64,000 nt of DNA, taken from the NCBI GenBank assembly GCA_034440615.1, contig JAOTOM010005148.1:122501-186500 (forward strand), given 5' to 3'. The stretch is from Ashinkailepas kermadecensis (Eukaryota > Arthropoda > Thecostraca > Neolepadidae). Each line of letters opens with the position of its first letter. The first letter of the stretch is position 1. Shown here in pieces: positions 37,770-44,826 of the stretch. The position numbers and the translations under genes were made by a program. The notes under the pieces are model-generated. The model searched no databases. It was not told where the DNA came from and saw only the letters and a program-made list of their open reading frames with translations.

Positions 37770-40765
37770 GCCTGAAATATAGATATACACAGAAACAACT
37801 GATGTTATATTTCGCTGTCATGGGTCACTAGCATTAAAGTGAACCACAGGATACAAATTTAATAGGGGATGTGGTGATATCTCGTATCCCTTTGCTTGCC
37901 GGAAATCATCTTCTGCAGTGGACCCATTCTGCGAAGGGTGCTGGGATTAATTACTGAAAATGTACGTGTTGGTACATGCTACATAGCAACAATTCGATGG
38001 TTAAGTAAAACTCATCCCACACTGGTTGCAATGTTGTGATGGTGAGATATACTTCGGTAAGTCCAGCGTCAAACCAACGGAAGCCGGCGTGTCGCCACCA
38101 GGGATGCGAAGTTCTTCACGCGCGATAGTTTTGGCCGGTTAAGCCATGGTTTAAAACGGCTAGTCTATGCTAATTTTAACCACCTGATGGTTTAAGTCGG
38201 CGAAAGCTCATTGCGCCTTGAAGTTATAGCCACTTTGTCGTGAAGGTAGGAAATCGAAATATACTACTGAGACAAAAAATATTTGTGTATTTTTGGGATC
38301 AAGTAACTACCATATCAATTACATTCCTAATGGATATGTTGCCATTTTCAATAAAGTCGAAACAAAAGGTTTGGGAGCGAAAGTACAAAGAGTTACCTAA
38401 TTGATATTTCCTATCTATCTCGGTCTGTATTATTGGAAAGTACTTAGGTACATCTTTAATTTAATATCAATCCGTGTGGTTCATTTCGATCGAAGTGGTT
38501 AAGGTGTTGAGCTCTGGATACCAAGGTCCCGGGTTCAACGCTCACACCATTCGGGACATTCCCCAATCCCGCGGCCCACCGGCAAAACCGTGTGGGCGGC
38601 GCCATTAGTCGTGATTGTGATCGATCAGAACTTTATTATATTTGTAACCAGGCTTTGTGTGAAGAACGGGGCCAAGATTTTAGATCTTTCAGCTGGCTTT
38701 GGGAGAAGGAGATATTTTGTTTTATATGGCGTCAGCTTAGCAAGAAGGGAGTGGAACTAGTAACTAGTAGAGTCGAACTACTAAGTAGTGGGTACGAGGA
38801 GCTCCTATCAGCTGTTCGAGGCAGGGAAACTAGGAAAATCATGGGGGAAGAAGCTTACAAGGTTACAAGCTTACAAGGTAGAAGTGTACTGCTGGGAAAT
38901 AAAAGTATAGCTTATCTTGTTGTGATGCCAATGCCGGAAGTGTTAGAAACAAAATTAGGAAGCTTCATGCTTATATGTTGTCAACAAATTAGATTTGGTC
39001 TGTATAACTGATGGCATGGGTTCAATAATGCATGTTTTGGGACATTTGAATTGCCTGGCTACAACATGCATTCTCATCAAAGAAGGTCAACAATGGGAGG
39101 CGTAGTACTCTTGTATGTGAGGAAAGCGATGGAAGGTCATGAGCTAGATGATAGTGTGTGTATTGAGGGAGTGTGATCGTCATGGTTAGATCTTATGCGG
39201 ATGGATGGAACAAACTTAAGGATTGGGCCACACTATGTCAGGATATATGCCATATATATATATAGGCCATCAGATCAGGGTAAACAAACGGGCAGGCTCA
39301 CGCAGGAAGCGATAAGTCGGGTCGGAAAGTGTATTGCGGGACGACGATATTATTATTGGGAGACCATCATGGTTGACGGATACAACCAGAAGTCTAACCA
39401 AATCTTGAAGAGGTTTAATTGCTTGTTTTTAGAAATATGCTTGTTTTAAATGATAAAGGAACATACAAGGGGAAATGGAAATATTATATATATATATATA
39501 TATATCTTGCAAATGAGGAAATTGTGTGCAAAAATTAAGGTCAGCAGGAATCTTACCAAATAATGATCATAACAGTATATGCTTTTACTTTTATGTTAGA
39601 TATGCCTGTACGAAGAAAGCGATACTGATTCAAAGGTTTGCTCAATGGAACTGTGATCAATTCAGGGCCTTTTTGTGTGAAATTCAGTGCGAATAATTAT
39701 TGTTAGGTTTACATACATATCAAATATCAAAAGTCCTAAACGGTAAACGGTACAATCACTACACAAGTTGTAGAAACACATGTGAGGAAAGAAACCTAAA
39801 TAATGCTGCATGACCTGATGACATATGTGCTAGGATTTAAGTTGAGTGAGCTCAAGTTTTAGCAGTTCCTCCACGCAAAATTTGCAGGCAGTCTTTTGAG
39901 TATTCCGAAGTACCTGAAAATTGGCGTAATACTTGAATTAGTCCCGATTTTCAAGAAGTGTAATGGAAACTGTTGGTAATTTCAAGTCAGTTAAACTAAC
40001 TGACTAGAAACTTCCTACAGTTTGCAGTGAAAATTCGGTTTGTAAAGTGTTAGACAAAACTGGAGAATGCTCAGAATGTCAAAATGACAAAGCTGTCATT
40101 TTGAATGTCGTGGAGAATGCTCAGGCTCAATACATGTTTTGCATGGGCAAACCATTTAATGACATTGATTTCGATCTGGGAGATCTTGCTTAACTAGCCT
40201 TCTGTAATTCATGGAGGATGCAACTAGAAAAAGTTAGCAATAGAAGCAGGACATATGTGCGTAATTTATTTAGCCCTTAGCAAAGCTTTCGATACAAAGG
40301 CATACTGATGGATTTAGCCTTCAGCAAAGTCCTACGTGAGTGTCTAATTGATATGTTGAAGCGGCATGTAATTTATCTCGACAGAGCCAGTTACGATCTG
40401 TCGATCTGATGCCGGTCAGTGTGATATTCGTCCCGAAAAGGTGTTTTCTCTACTCCAAAAATTACAGAAATCTGCCCCATCCCAGTTTGTAATGAATTGC
40501 AGTTTCGTTTTGTATATTGTGCTTTCAGTTGCGACTATTATTGGCAAATCGTTGAAGTAATTACAATATGTGTCCGTCGTTTTCATTGAATTGTAAAGAT
40601 AATGGATGCCCTTCACATTGTGAGCATTTTGTACCGGTTTTCTTGTCCCCAAGCTTTGTACCGTCAGAAGGACATGCTTCGATATATTCCAATTGATCCT
40701 GTGTCGATTTTCAGAAGTCACTTCGGGACGCCCTCGTGAAGCGGAAGAAGAAGGGTAAATACTGA
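9880..40765 (+). CDS. SDAD1: SDA1/SDAD1 homologue, 16-exon gene (whole CDS span)
   Basis: Conserved nucleolar protein (Sda1 in yeast, SDAD1 in vertebrates) needed for maturation and export of the pre-60S ribosomal subunit. I joined exons 9880-9975, 14560-14664, 14982-15080, 16523-16705, 17604-17837, 18281-18382, 18544-18669, 19766-19906, 21198-21301, 24544-24718, 25600-25737, 26554-26820, 27629-27828, 31600-31684, 32860-33021 and 40715-40765. All phases agree and give about 755 residues, against roughly 690 in the vertebrate protein; most of the excess is an acidic stretch in exon 12. Seen in order: an N-terminal [15 protein letters not shown] block, the NUC130/3NT-type block [14 protein letters not shown], the central [17 protein letters not shown] and SDA1-domain DYIPGAEVL blocks, and a basic C-terminus with [18 protein letters not shown]. 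The start is the only Met before the conserved block. Identity rests on recalled family motifs and is very secure; exon edges are inferred from splice consensus and phase. Confidence 0.95.
10341..10497 (+). mobile_element. old, diverged SINE of family 1
   Basis: Recognisable head (AGTAGTCTCGGGATAAGTTG), B box with substitutions and tail (GTTGTAAAACCAATAACTAC). No target duplication was detected. More diverged than the other copies. Confidence 0.8.
10792..11722. mobile_element. TTAA-flanked MITE, family 1, copy A
   Basis: 931 bp from TTAACACGCGCACTGGAGGG to CCCTCCAGGGCGCGTGTTAA, inverted repeats of 20 bases with one mismatch and TTAA at both ends. A second inverted block (GGGGGGCGAAATCCGCC / GGCGGAATCCGCCTCCCCC) lies just inside. 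No coding capacity. TTAA termini suggest mobilisation by a piggyBac- or Kolobok-type transposase. It sits in SDAD1 intron 1. Confidence 0.88.
12718..12810. repeat. compound (TA)n/(TATG)n microsatellite
   Basis: Two TA runs followed by a TATG run, in SDAD1 intron 1. The flank with a C-run and CTCTTCCCCTA is shared with the tract at 13660-13766. Confidence 0.95.
13660..13766. repeat. C-run, CATATG-rich tract and (TA)n
   Basis: (C)13, CTCTTCCCCTACATATGC, irregular CATATGCATA words, then a TA run. Same organisation as at 12690-12810, suggesting one dispersed repeat with a microsatellite tail. Confidence 0.85.
14560..14664 (+). CDS. SDAD1: SDAD1 exon 2
   Basis: Residues 33-67 ([18 protein letters not shown]... 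to MFVAQ). The acceptor is TATTGCAG and the donor GTAAGG. The 35 codons match the alpha-helical N-terminal block in family members (QYxHYxSxLxxFxLxP). It follows the 4.6 kb intron 1. Confidence 0.92.
14982..15080 (+). CDS. SDAD1: SDAD1 exon 3, followed by a GC donor
   Basis: Residues 68-100 ([14 protein letters not shown]... to DMRM). The acceptor is CCACCAG. The exon must end after ATG at 15080 to stay in phase with TFCKAL of exon 4, which makes the donor GCAAGT, a GC-AG intron. The nearby GT at 15085 would shift the frame. Confidence 0.9.
16523..16705 (+). CDS. SDAD1: SDAD1 exon 4
   Basis: Residues 101-161. It carries the most conserved block of the protein, [14 protein letters not shown], followed by [14 protein letters not shown] and [12 protein letters not shown]. 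The acceptor is GATTGCAG and the donor GTAAGA. It belongs to the N-terminal NUC130/3NT-type region. Confidence 0.96.
16868..17030 (+). mobile_element. tRNA-derived SINE, family 1, in SDAD1 intron 4
   Basis: Full copy in sense orientation. Target duplication CGTGACCCCACTAC at 16854-16867 and 17031-17044. Confidence 0.93.
17604..17837 (+). CDS. SDAD1: SDAD1 exon 5
   Basis: Residues 162-239. It contains [16 protein letters not shown] and FFLGKDEDE, then starts an acidic serine-rich linker (SSDSEDE). The acceptor is TGGTGCAG and the donor GTGAAG, a weak +4 to +6 match. GC content rises sharply over the exon compared with both flanks. Confidence 0.95.
18281..18382 (+). CDS. SDAD1: SDAD1 exon 6
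   Basis: Residues 240-273, starting DETTMAKSV and ending in a lysine-rich stretch ([17 protein letters not shown]). The acceptor is CTTTTCAG and the donor GTATGG. It matches the basic linker (KLEKAMKVLKKQ-type) of the vertebrate protein. Confidence 0.9.
18544..18669 (+). CDS. SDAD1: SDAD1 exon 7
   Basis: Residues 274-315. A poly-basic [10 protein letters not shown] run is followed by the conserved [13 protein letters not shown] block. The acceptor is TTTTGCAG after a strong pyrimidine tract, and the donor is GTATGT. Confidence 0.94.
19670..19760 (+). repeat. SINE tail fragment abutting exon 8
   Basis: CAATCGATGCGTCCCTAAAC then AATAACCAACCAAACAACC, the tail seen in other fragments. It ends about 6 bases before the acceptor of SDAD1 exon 8, so the branch/tract region of that acceptor lies in or beside SINE-derived sequence. 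Confidence 0.65.
19766..19906 (+). CDS. SDAD1: SDAD1 exon 8
   Basis: Residues 316-362, containing [17 protein letters not shown] and [16 protein letters not shown]. The donor is GTGAGA. Its acceptor (AATTCGCAG) has a poor pyrimidine tract and lies just after a SINE-tail fragment. The last ~24 bases plus donor are the template of the tandem array at 20013-20490. Confidence 0.95.
20013..20490 (+). repeat. 55 bp tandem array copied from exon 8 donor
   Basis: Unit starts lie at 20013, 20068, 20123, 20178, 20233, 20288, 20343, 20398 and 20453 (last partial), an exact 55 bp step. Each unit starts with a near copy of the last ~24 bases of exon 8 (GATTCTGCAGTATGCTACAC for GATCCTGCAGTATGCCGCAC), followed by AGGTGAG or AGGTAAG in most units. 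The rest (CATGCAGTGTTGTCACG...) is shared among units. It lies in intron 8 about 100 bases after the true donor. Confidence 0.95.
21198..21301 (+). CDS. SDAD1: SDAD1 exon 9
   Basis: Residues 363-396 plus two bases of Gly397 ([12 protein letters not shown]... [16 protein letters not shown]). The acceptor is TCCCCAG and the donor GTGAGT. The split codon GG|C is completed by exon 10. Confidence 0.94.
21517..21701. repeat. compound (TA)n-(TATG)n-(TA)n microsatellite
   Basis: TA run, then about 17 TATG repeats (21577-21646), then a TA run, in SDAD1 intron 9. Confidence 0.97.
22038..23015. mobile_element. TTAA-flanked MITE, family 1, copy B
   Basis: 978 bp homologous to the copy at 10792-11722 along nearly its whole length, same orientation, with the same TTAA-ACACGCGC termini. 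It is inserted in SDAD1 intron 9. Differences are scattered substitutions and an extra ~50 bases near 22440-22500. Confidence 0.88.
24435..24530 (+). mobile_element. 5'-truncated SINE of family 1 next to exon 10
   Basis: Starts at CCTGTCGCTACCCTTCGCC inside the body and keeps the 3' tail (GTCGTAAAGCGAATAACTAC). It ends 13 bases before SDAD1 exon 10, so the pyrimidine tract TCTTCCCCCACAG directly follows the SINE tail. Confidence 0.85.
24544..24718 (+). CDS. SDAD1: SDAD1 exon 10
   Basis: Completes Gly397 and encodes residues 398-455: [35 protein letters not shown] and LLHKKDR. The acceptor is CCCCCACAG and the donor GTCAGT. A 5'-truncated SINE ends about 13 bases before the exon. Confidence 0.94.
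24985..25599 (+). repeat. 71 bp tandem array copied from exon 11 acceptor
   Basis: Copies of the exon start begin at 25051, 25122, 25193, 25264 and 25335, exactly 71 bases apart, then at about 25403, 25461 and 25529 in altered units, and the real exon starts at 25600. The repeated core is GTTGCCAG followed by GGCCGGCCGACAGAGG and CCACCGG, i.e. acceptor plus exon. Four units keep the CCAG; others have TGGGG or GCGGG there. The remainder encodes no known domain. Confidence 0.95.
25600..25737 (+). CDS. SDAD1: SDAD1 exon 11
   Basis: Residues 456-501, starting GRPTEAT (family: RGKPTEAS) and including DYIPGAEVL. The acceptor is GTTGCCAG and the donor GTCAGA. The acceptor plus the first ~23 exonic bases are repeated many times just upstream (24985-25599). 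The copy at 25600 is the exon because only it continues into conserved coding sequence. Confidence 0.93.
26042..26219 (+). mobile_element. tRNA-derived SINE, family 2
   Basis: Different head: GTGGCCGAATGGTTAAGGTG (A box of Ser/Leu-type tRNAs) and GGGGTTCAATACTC (B box), then CGGCCCACCGGCGAAACAG. Homologous to 38486-38625. It lies in SDAD1 intron 11, just before the 33 bp array. Confidence 0.85.
26225..26553 (+). repeat. 33 bp tandem array ending at the exon 12 acceptor
   Basis: About ten units of TTGACCAGTGCTATTCTACA plus GCGGGGGCACG, period about 33. Each carries an acceptor-like TATTCTACAG. The final unit (TTGACGAGTGTCGTTCCAG) supplies the real 3' splice site of exon 12. Confidence 0.9.
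26554..26820 (+). CDS. SDAD1: SDAD1 exon 12, expanded acidic segment
   Basis: Residues 502-590 ([11 protein letters not shown] then Asp/Glu-rich sequence, ending TSDDK). It corresponds to the acidic DGW/EWIDV linker of the family but is much longer. The acceptor is CAGCAG, a tandem NAGNAG site, so one Gln may be optional. The donor is GTAATT. A 33 bp tandem array runs directly into the acceptor. Confidence 0.88.
27629..27828 (+). CDS. SDAD1: SDAD1 exon 13
   Basis: Residues 591-656 plus two bases of Arg657. It contains [22 protein letters not shown], matching the family SRVLTQEDFxKIRxAQ block, then a KRKAEEE stretch. The acceptor is GTCTTCAG and the donor GTCGGT, a weak site. Strongly GC-rich. 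Confidence 0.92.
28768..28929 (-). mobile_element. tRNA-derived SINE, family 1, in SDAD1 intron 13
   Basis: Antisense copy. The tail is replaced by a T-run (TTGTTTTTTTTTTGCGACAC). Target duplication GCGTCACGGTA at 28757-28767 and 28930-28940. Confidence 0.9.
31600..31684 (+). CDS. SDAD1: SDAD1 exon 14
   Basis: Completes Arg657 and encodes residues 658-685, including [16 protein letters not shown], one of the best conserved segments of the family. The acceptor is CCGTACAG and the donor GTTCGT. It follows a 3.8 kb intron. Confidence 0.95.
31709..31731. repeat. (TG)n microsatellite
   Basis: Eleven TG repeats shortly after the exon 14 donor of SDAD1. Confidence 0.95.
32344..32502 (-). mobile_element. 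tRNA-derived SINE, family 1, in SDAD1 intron 14
   Basis: Antisense full-length copy with target duplication TGATCAAAGACTG at 32331-32343 and 32503-32515. Confidence 0.93.
32860..33021 (+). CDS. SDAD1: SDAD1 exon 15
   Basis: Residues 686-739: [17 protein letters not shown], then [18 protein letters not shown] and [11 protein letters not shown]. The acceptor is TCACCCAG and the donor is the full consensus GTAAGT. The lysine-rich region probably includes nuclear/nucleolar targeting signals. Confidence 0.95.
34590..36115 (+). mobile_element. BEL/Pao LTR-retrotransposon relic
   Basis: Broken frames on the plus strand. A gag-like part near 35020-35170 reads IESKIND...EMLHYLDE and [15 protein letters not shown], as in Pao gag/DUF1759 regions. 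A 3' part at 35590-35960 reads [28 protein letters not shown]...WTRWN and [11 protein letters not shown], matching the C-terminal end of Pao-type integrases. Protease, reverse transcriptase and most of integrase are missing, and stops are frequent. No LTRs were identified. Inside SDAD1 intron 15, sense orientation. Confidence 0.7.
34905..35025 (+). repeat. 41 bp triplication inside the BEL/Pao relic
   Basis: Three copies of CGAATGTGCGAGTTTTATGC followed by GGACTTTTCTGGTGATACA, period about 41, at the gag-like N-terminal side. Confidence 0.85.
36150..36445 (+). repeat. degenerate minisatellite (TCGCTGGATGGAACCATCTA)
   Basis: About ten irregular units of GATCGCTGGATGGAACCATC plus TATGA, with some carrying an inserted GACCTCGCTGGATC. 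It begins right after the BEL/Pao relic, perhaps in its 3' end. Confidence 0.85.
37699..37766. repeat. (TA)n microsatellite
   Basis: TA run of about 34 repeats in SDAD1 intron 15. Confidence 0.97.
38486..38625 (+). mobile_element. tRNA-derived SINE, family 2, second copy
   Basis: Shares AGTGGTTAAGGTGTTGAG, GGGTTCAACGCTC and GCGGCCCACCGGCAAAACCG with 26042-26219. It lies in SDAD1 intron 15 immediately before the non-LTR relic. Confidence 0.82.
38630..40420 (+). mobile_element. non-LTR retrotransposon relic
   Basis: Scattered matches in changing frames: [19 protein letters not shown] near 39093 (endonuclease domain GGVxLYV block), LVPIFKKCN near 39937 and [15 protein letters not shown] near 40315 (reverse transcriptase VPIFKKG and DFSKAFD blocks), in the right order. 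Many stops and shifts. Superfamily CR1/Jockey-like by motif; dead. Lies in SDAD1 intron 15. Confidence 0.65.
40715..40765 (+). CDS. SDAD1: SDAD1 exon 16 (terminal coding exon)
   Basis: Residues 740-755 ([16 protein letters not shown]) and TGA, matching the family C-terminus (LRDALLKKRKR-type). The acceptor is ATTTTCAG. It is separated from exon 15 by a 7.7 kb intron filled with retroelement relics. Confidence 0.93.
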   Translation, partial: KSLRDALVKRKKKGKY

Positions 40766-40958
40766 GATGTATTTAATGGACAACGCGAAAGTTTTTTGTT
40801 CATATGTTTTGAATACACAACCATTGATAATGTAGATTTGCGGGGGCGCCAAGGTATATTGGGGCATCGTCATATCGCGACACATTGCGGTGGTTGTGAT
40901 TCAGTGCCTCGTGAACAGGAACGGTGGTGTGTGTGGCGACGAGTGGTGATCACAAGTC

Positions 40959-40964
40959 AATAAA
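40959..40964 (+). promoter_or_regulatory. candidate poly(A) signal of SDAD1
   Basis: First canonical AATAAA downstream of the SDAD1 stop, about 195 bases away. The surrounding sequence could belong to a repeat, so this is only the best available candidate. Confidence 0.3.
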
Positions 40965-42392
40965 CCACACCAGTGCAACCACCAACTGCCTATGTGCGCG
41001 TCTTCCGTCCGGTCTTCACACCGTACCAGGGTGAGGAATTGAGTGGCGTTAGCAGGGTTAGCGGAGGTCACCTGCCAGCAGTCGTGATCAACTCAGATGC
41101 TACATCAGCTATACAAGCCTGTTGTACCCCTTGGACTGCCCGAGTTCAGCATCTGCAGTGAACCTCTTTTGCGCCAAAGATGATGAAGTTAGCACACTGG
41201 TTGACCAGTCTGATGTGGTTGGAGTTTGTGGTTCGATGGTCTGGTTTTGGTGATGTGCCGTCAGTACAAATAACTAACTGTCGTACGATCTGTAATTGCT
41301 ATGACTGGACTACAGGGAAACCAGCAGTTTTGCCAGTCCAGTGATCACTAGCATCACTGAGCATATTGGTTTTCGCCTCTCTTATTGTTTGCTTCTTGCA
41401 TTTAACCAGTTTGCATGTGCACTCGAATTAGATCATGACGTCTGGATTTGGCAGCGCGTTATCCGTTGGAACAAAAATTCGGAGGTTGCAAGATCATTTT
41501 GCCATATTCTGAATACGCAGAGTGCACTGCAGTCTATAATTATCTGCAGACGGATGCAGGACTGGTGGCTGGGAAAGGACGAAATTTTTTGCTTAGGCCA
41601 TGCTGATGCTCTTTATTTGTTTCTATGTCCAACGTTTCAATGACGGTCGCCGAGTGTTGCATCCTCCACAACTGTTGCAAGTGGAAACAATACTGTTTTC
41701 GGGACACTTTTGGATGTGAAACTGCAATGTGAACGGCCCTCGTGTGGTTAAGCAGTGGAACATTTGGGCCGATTCTGCAATGTTTGAAGTCTAGTTGGGC
41801 CAATATAATAGTTTAGGTTTAGATACTCAACGAGTCGTGAAATATTGTATTATTAACTGTATTTCACTTTTAGCCCCATTATTTAACTGGGGGACTCTGA
41901 ATCCCCCTTGAGTTTTTTCCTCACCGCTTTTTATCGCGTTGTGGCAGAGCTCTGAAACCACGTGACTTTTCCTAAAGTTCTTTTGTGCGTGTTATGCCAA
42001 CAATTTTGTTCTTCAGAAGCGGCTTGAGGCAGAGCTTCTGGAGGGTCTGTCAGGCCATTTTTGTTGTAGTATGATTAATTTTCAAAGCTAGTCAGATATT
42101 TACGCGTCATGTTCATAAATACTATCATCTAGCTATCAACACTGATGCAGAATACGTATGTTGCGGATTTTGCGTTACTAAATATGCGCATCAATGGCAG
42201 AGAAGGTTTCAGGACGGGGAAGTAAAGAAGTATCTAGGATAACGACAAGGAAGTAAATTGTATGGTCGTCTTCAACATGACGATAAAGCAAGCCACTATC
42301 ACACAAACACATCATTGCTGATGTATTGGAATTCCTATAATTAGATAATATAATAATTTTTGACATAAACGGATCAAGGCCAGCTTTCGATC

Positions 42393-42556
42393 GGGTTGGT
42401 TGGTCATTGGTTTTACGACACGTCGACCGTTGAGTCATGTAGCGTCGCCAATCTCTCACGCCGATTGGTCACGGGCGAAGAGTAGCGACAGAGAGACTCG
42501 AACCCACAACCTTTCGATTGTGAGACGAGCATCTTACCTCTAGACCACTCGTCCCC
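42393..42556 (-). mobile_element. tRNA-derived SINE, family 1
   Basis: Antisense copy downstream of SDAD1 with a 2-base deletion before the B box. Imperfect flanking repeats AAGGCCAGCTT / AGGGCCGCTT suggest an older insertion. Confidence 0.88.
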
Positions 42557-42679
42557 TTAGGGCCGCTTGACATATGAAGACATTCTGGGAAACAACTCAA
42601 AACTTGTACATTGGGTTTCAAACTACGTACACACCAAGGTAATACTTCTCATCTACCGTGAAGCACTAGGATGAACGTT

Positions 42680-42751
42680 ATGGGCGCGAATGATCAACTC
42701 TGGTAGAAGCGTCCTAAGGCCCAAATAACTAACTGACTAACTAACTAGCCG
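42680..42751 (+). repeat. SINE 3' tail fragment (CTAA-tailed)
   Basis: GGGCGCGAATGATCAACTC then AAGCGTCCTAAGGCCCAAAT and (CTAA)n, matching 61958-62020. Confidence 0.6.
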
Positions 42752-43364
42752 CATACGGCAGGCCAGCTATATATATGTGAGGTTACCACCCTGTGGCGAT
42801 GTTACAACAGTGGTCTTTCTCACATTGGTTATTTGACCGAAGTATGAAATATATAACTTAAATCAGGAAAGACTATCTTCATGTTTTGGTTAAATGGTTA
42901 AATGGAGCATTTCATTTTCTTTAACATTGAACACAGTGTTTAGCTTACGTGACCAATGCCTTCGATGCATACGTAAGCATGAGTAACTAACCATATCTGA
43001 CGTGACCATCTTGCTTTTAAGTCTATATGTCTATATCTGTATCCGATGAGGAACGTGCAATGGAAGATGAAGGAAACATAAAGGTAAGGGTAAACGGAAA
43101 GCAACATATTACTCCTTTACATTAACCCCAGGGCCAATTTGATCTAGGTGGTTCAATTGATGGTGGTCAATGTGACCGAGCCTGAACTTTCCCTAAGTTA
43201 GCTCGTAAGCGGTTTATCCGTTGCATGACTGCTGCAGTCGATGCGCCCCTAAACCCCCAATAAGCGGTTTATGGTCGGGGTAAGTAATAACCCGCGAAAA
43301 TGCCCCCCAAGACCCATTTTTAAGTGGATATTCTTCCATGCAACGCCCATTGGGCCAATGTAAA

Positions 43365-43700
43365 TTTGTCCTAATTGGAAGGGGGGATAATATAAAAATG
43401 CAATTAGTTATTTCTATAAGGATGTTGGTTTTATGGTGACCGCTATTACGTTAGGGTGGTGACTTAATTTGAAATGTTGGTCACTCGCATCTCAAAATGT
43501 GCTCTGAACGATTGTGATCGAAAGTACATAGAGCATTTTGTTTAAAAAATGGGGCATATGGTATGAACATGGCCTTCGAATGAAACCATGTTCCCCCAAA
43601 ACATACATTCTCCCTAATATAATCTCCATAAAATGTGATCCAATGTTCAAACTGTAATATTGTATGCATACAGGTATATCGGTGCCAATTTATATCTCCA
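43365..43700. repeat. left terminal inverted repeat of the 5.2 kb transposon
   Basis: Best-matching part 43451-43620; the outer limit is uncertain. It pairs with 48300-48620 in inverted orientation. Confidence 0.75.
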
Positions 43701-44826
43701 TGCTTCACTTACGTTTGGAAAAATTAGCCGAAAACCGTAAAAAACGTGAAAATGGTTGGAATTCATTTTTTTGTGGTGACAGTTGAGCAAAAGGTGCACG
43801 ATTACATTTAGTACGCTAAAATAATATTTCATTTTAAGTAACCGGGTTATAAGCAAAATCCCAATAAATATTATAAATGAGTGAAGTTATATACTTCTTA
43901 GTATTCATTTCAACATATTTTGCCTAATGAAGTGCGACGTTCAAGGTCACAAACTGCAATAACAGTGTTCGATAATTATTTTTTGCACGTAGCAGTCAGC
44001 TGTTGACTGAGTGTTTGGTGCCGTTGCCATGGTTGCCTAGGCCATGTTGTCTGCAAACTTCGTGTGGATATTCCTCGCCGCCGCTCATATTCGGCTCCTA
44101 GGTGATTAACCACGTTATACATTTTGTCAAATGAAGTAAAACTAGACTCCAACAAATTAAAGCAGACAGCAAGCAGGTTTACATCCTTCATGCGTACCTA
44201 CAGCGCCATTAAACTGCCGTTTCGCCACATCGTGCTGCTGGCGTTGCGCTGCTCGGCGCCAGCGTAATTTACCTAACTTACCTGCTGACGGTTCCAATTG
44301 CAATGGCTTAGTTTGCTCCATAAATTATCTCTCCGATGAAAACCGACTTGCTTTCCGCTGGCAAGTGTCTCTAAATGTGCACAAAACGATGGGGGCTGTC
44401 GGGGGCGCCACTAAGTCAAGCGTGGGAGCCATGGTCCAGAGGGGCGAAAAATGAGAGCGGTGGGCTCCTATGGCCAGGTGGGCGTCTACGGCGCCCACCT
44501 GGCCTGCGTCTAGCTACCGTGGCGCGCGTATAATCAATCACCAACCTTTGCACAGTTAACACCAAATACGTGATATTGTTCACCATTTCGGAAGCAGATG
44601 CCCATGTGTGGTTCTGTCTTCAACTACGCGTTTATTTGCTGTTTATTGTCGTGTTTTACTCTATTTTACTTCTGTTTATCCTTTTATCGTCTTACTTCTC
44701 CCTTTATCTCATGCCTCCCTGGTCCATACATTTCCGTTTCGGAACATTCCTAGGTACATTTCCATCTTCCCAAGATCCCTTCCGCATTCCCAGCCGCTTT
44801 GTCTCTTTTCAGGCCGGTAATTCGTC

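Larger units (their letters stand above)
40966..43350. other. repeat-rich intergenic region after SDAD1
   Basis: One antisense SINE and SINE-tail fragments; nothing else recognised. Confidence 0.6.
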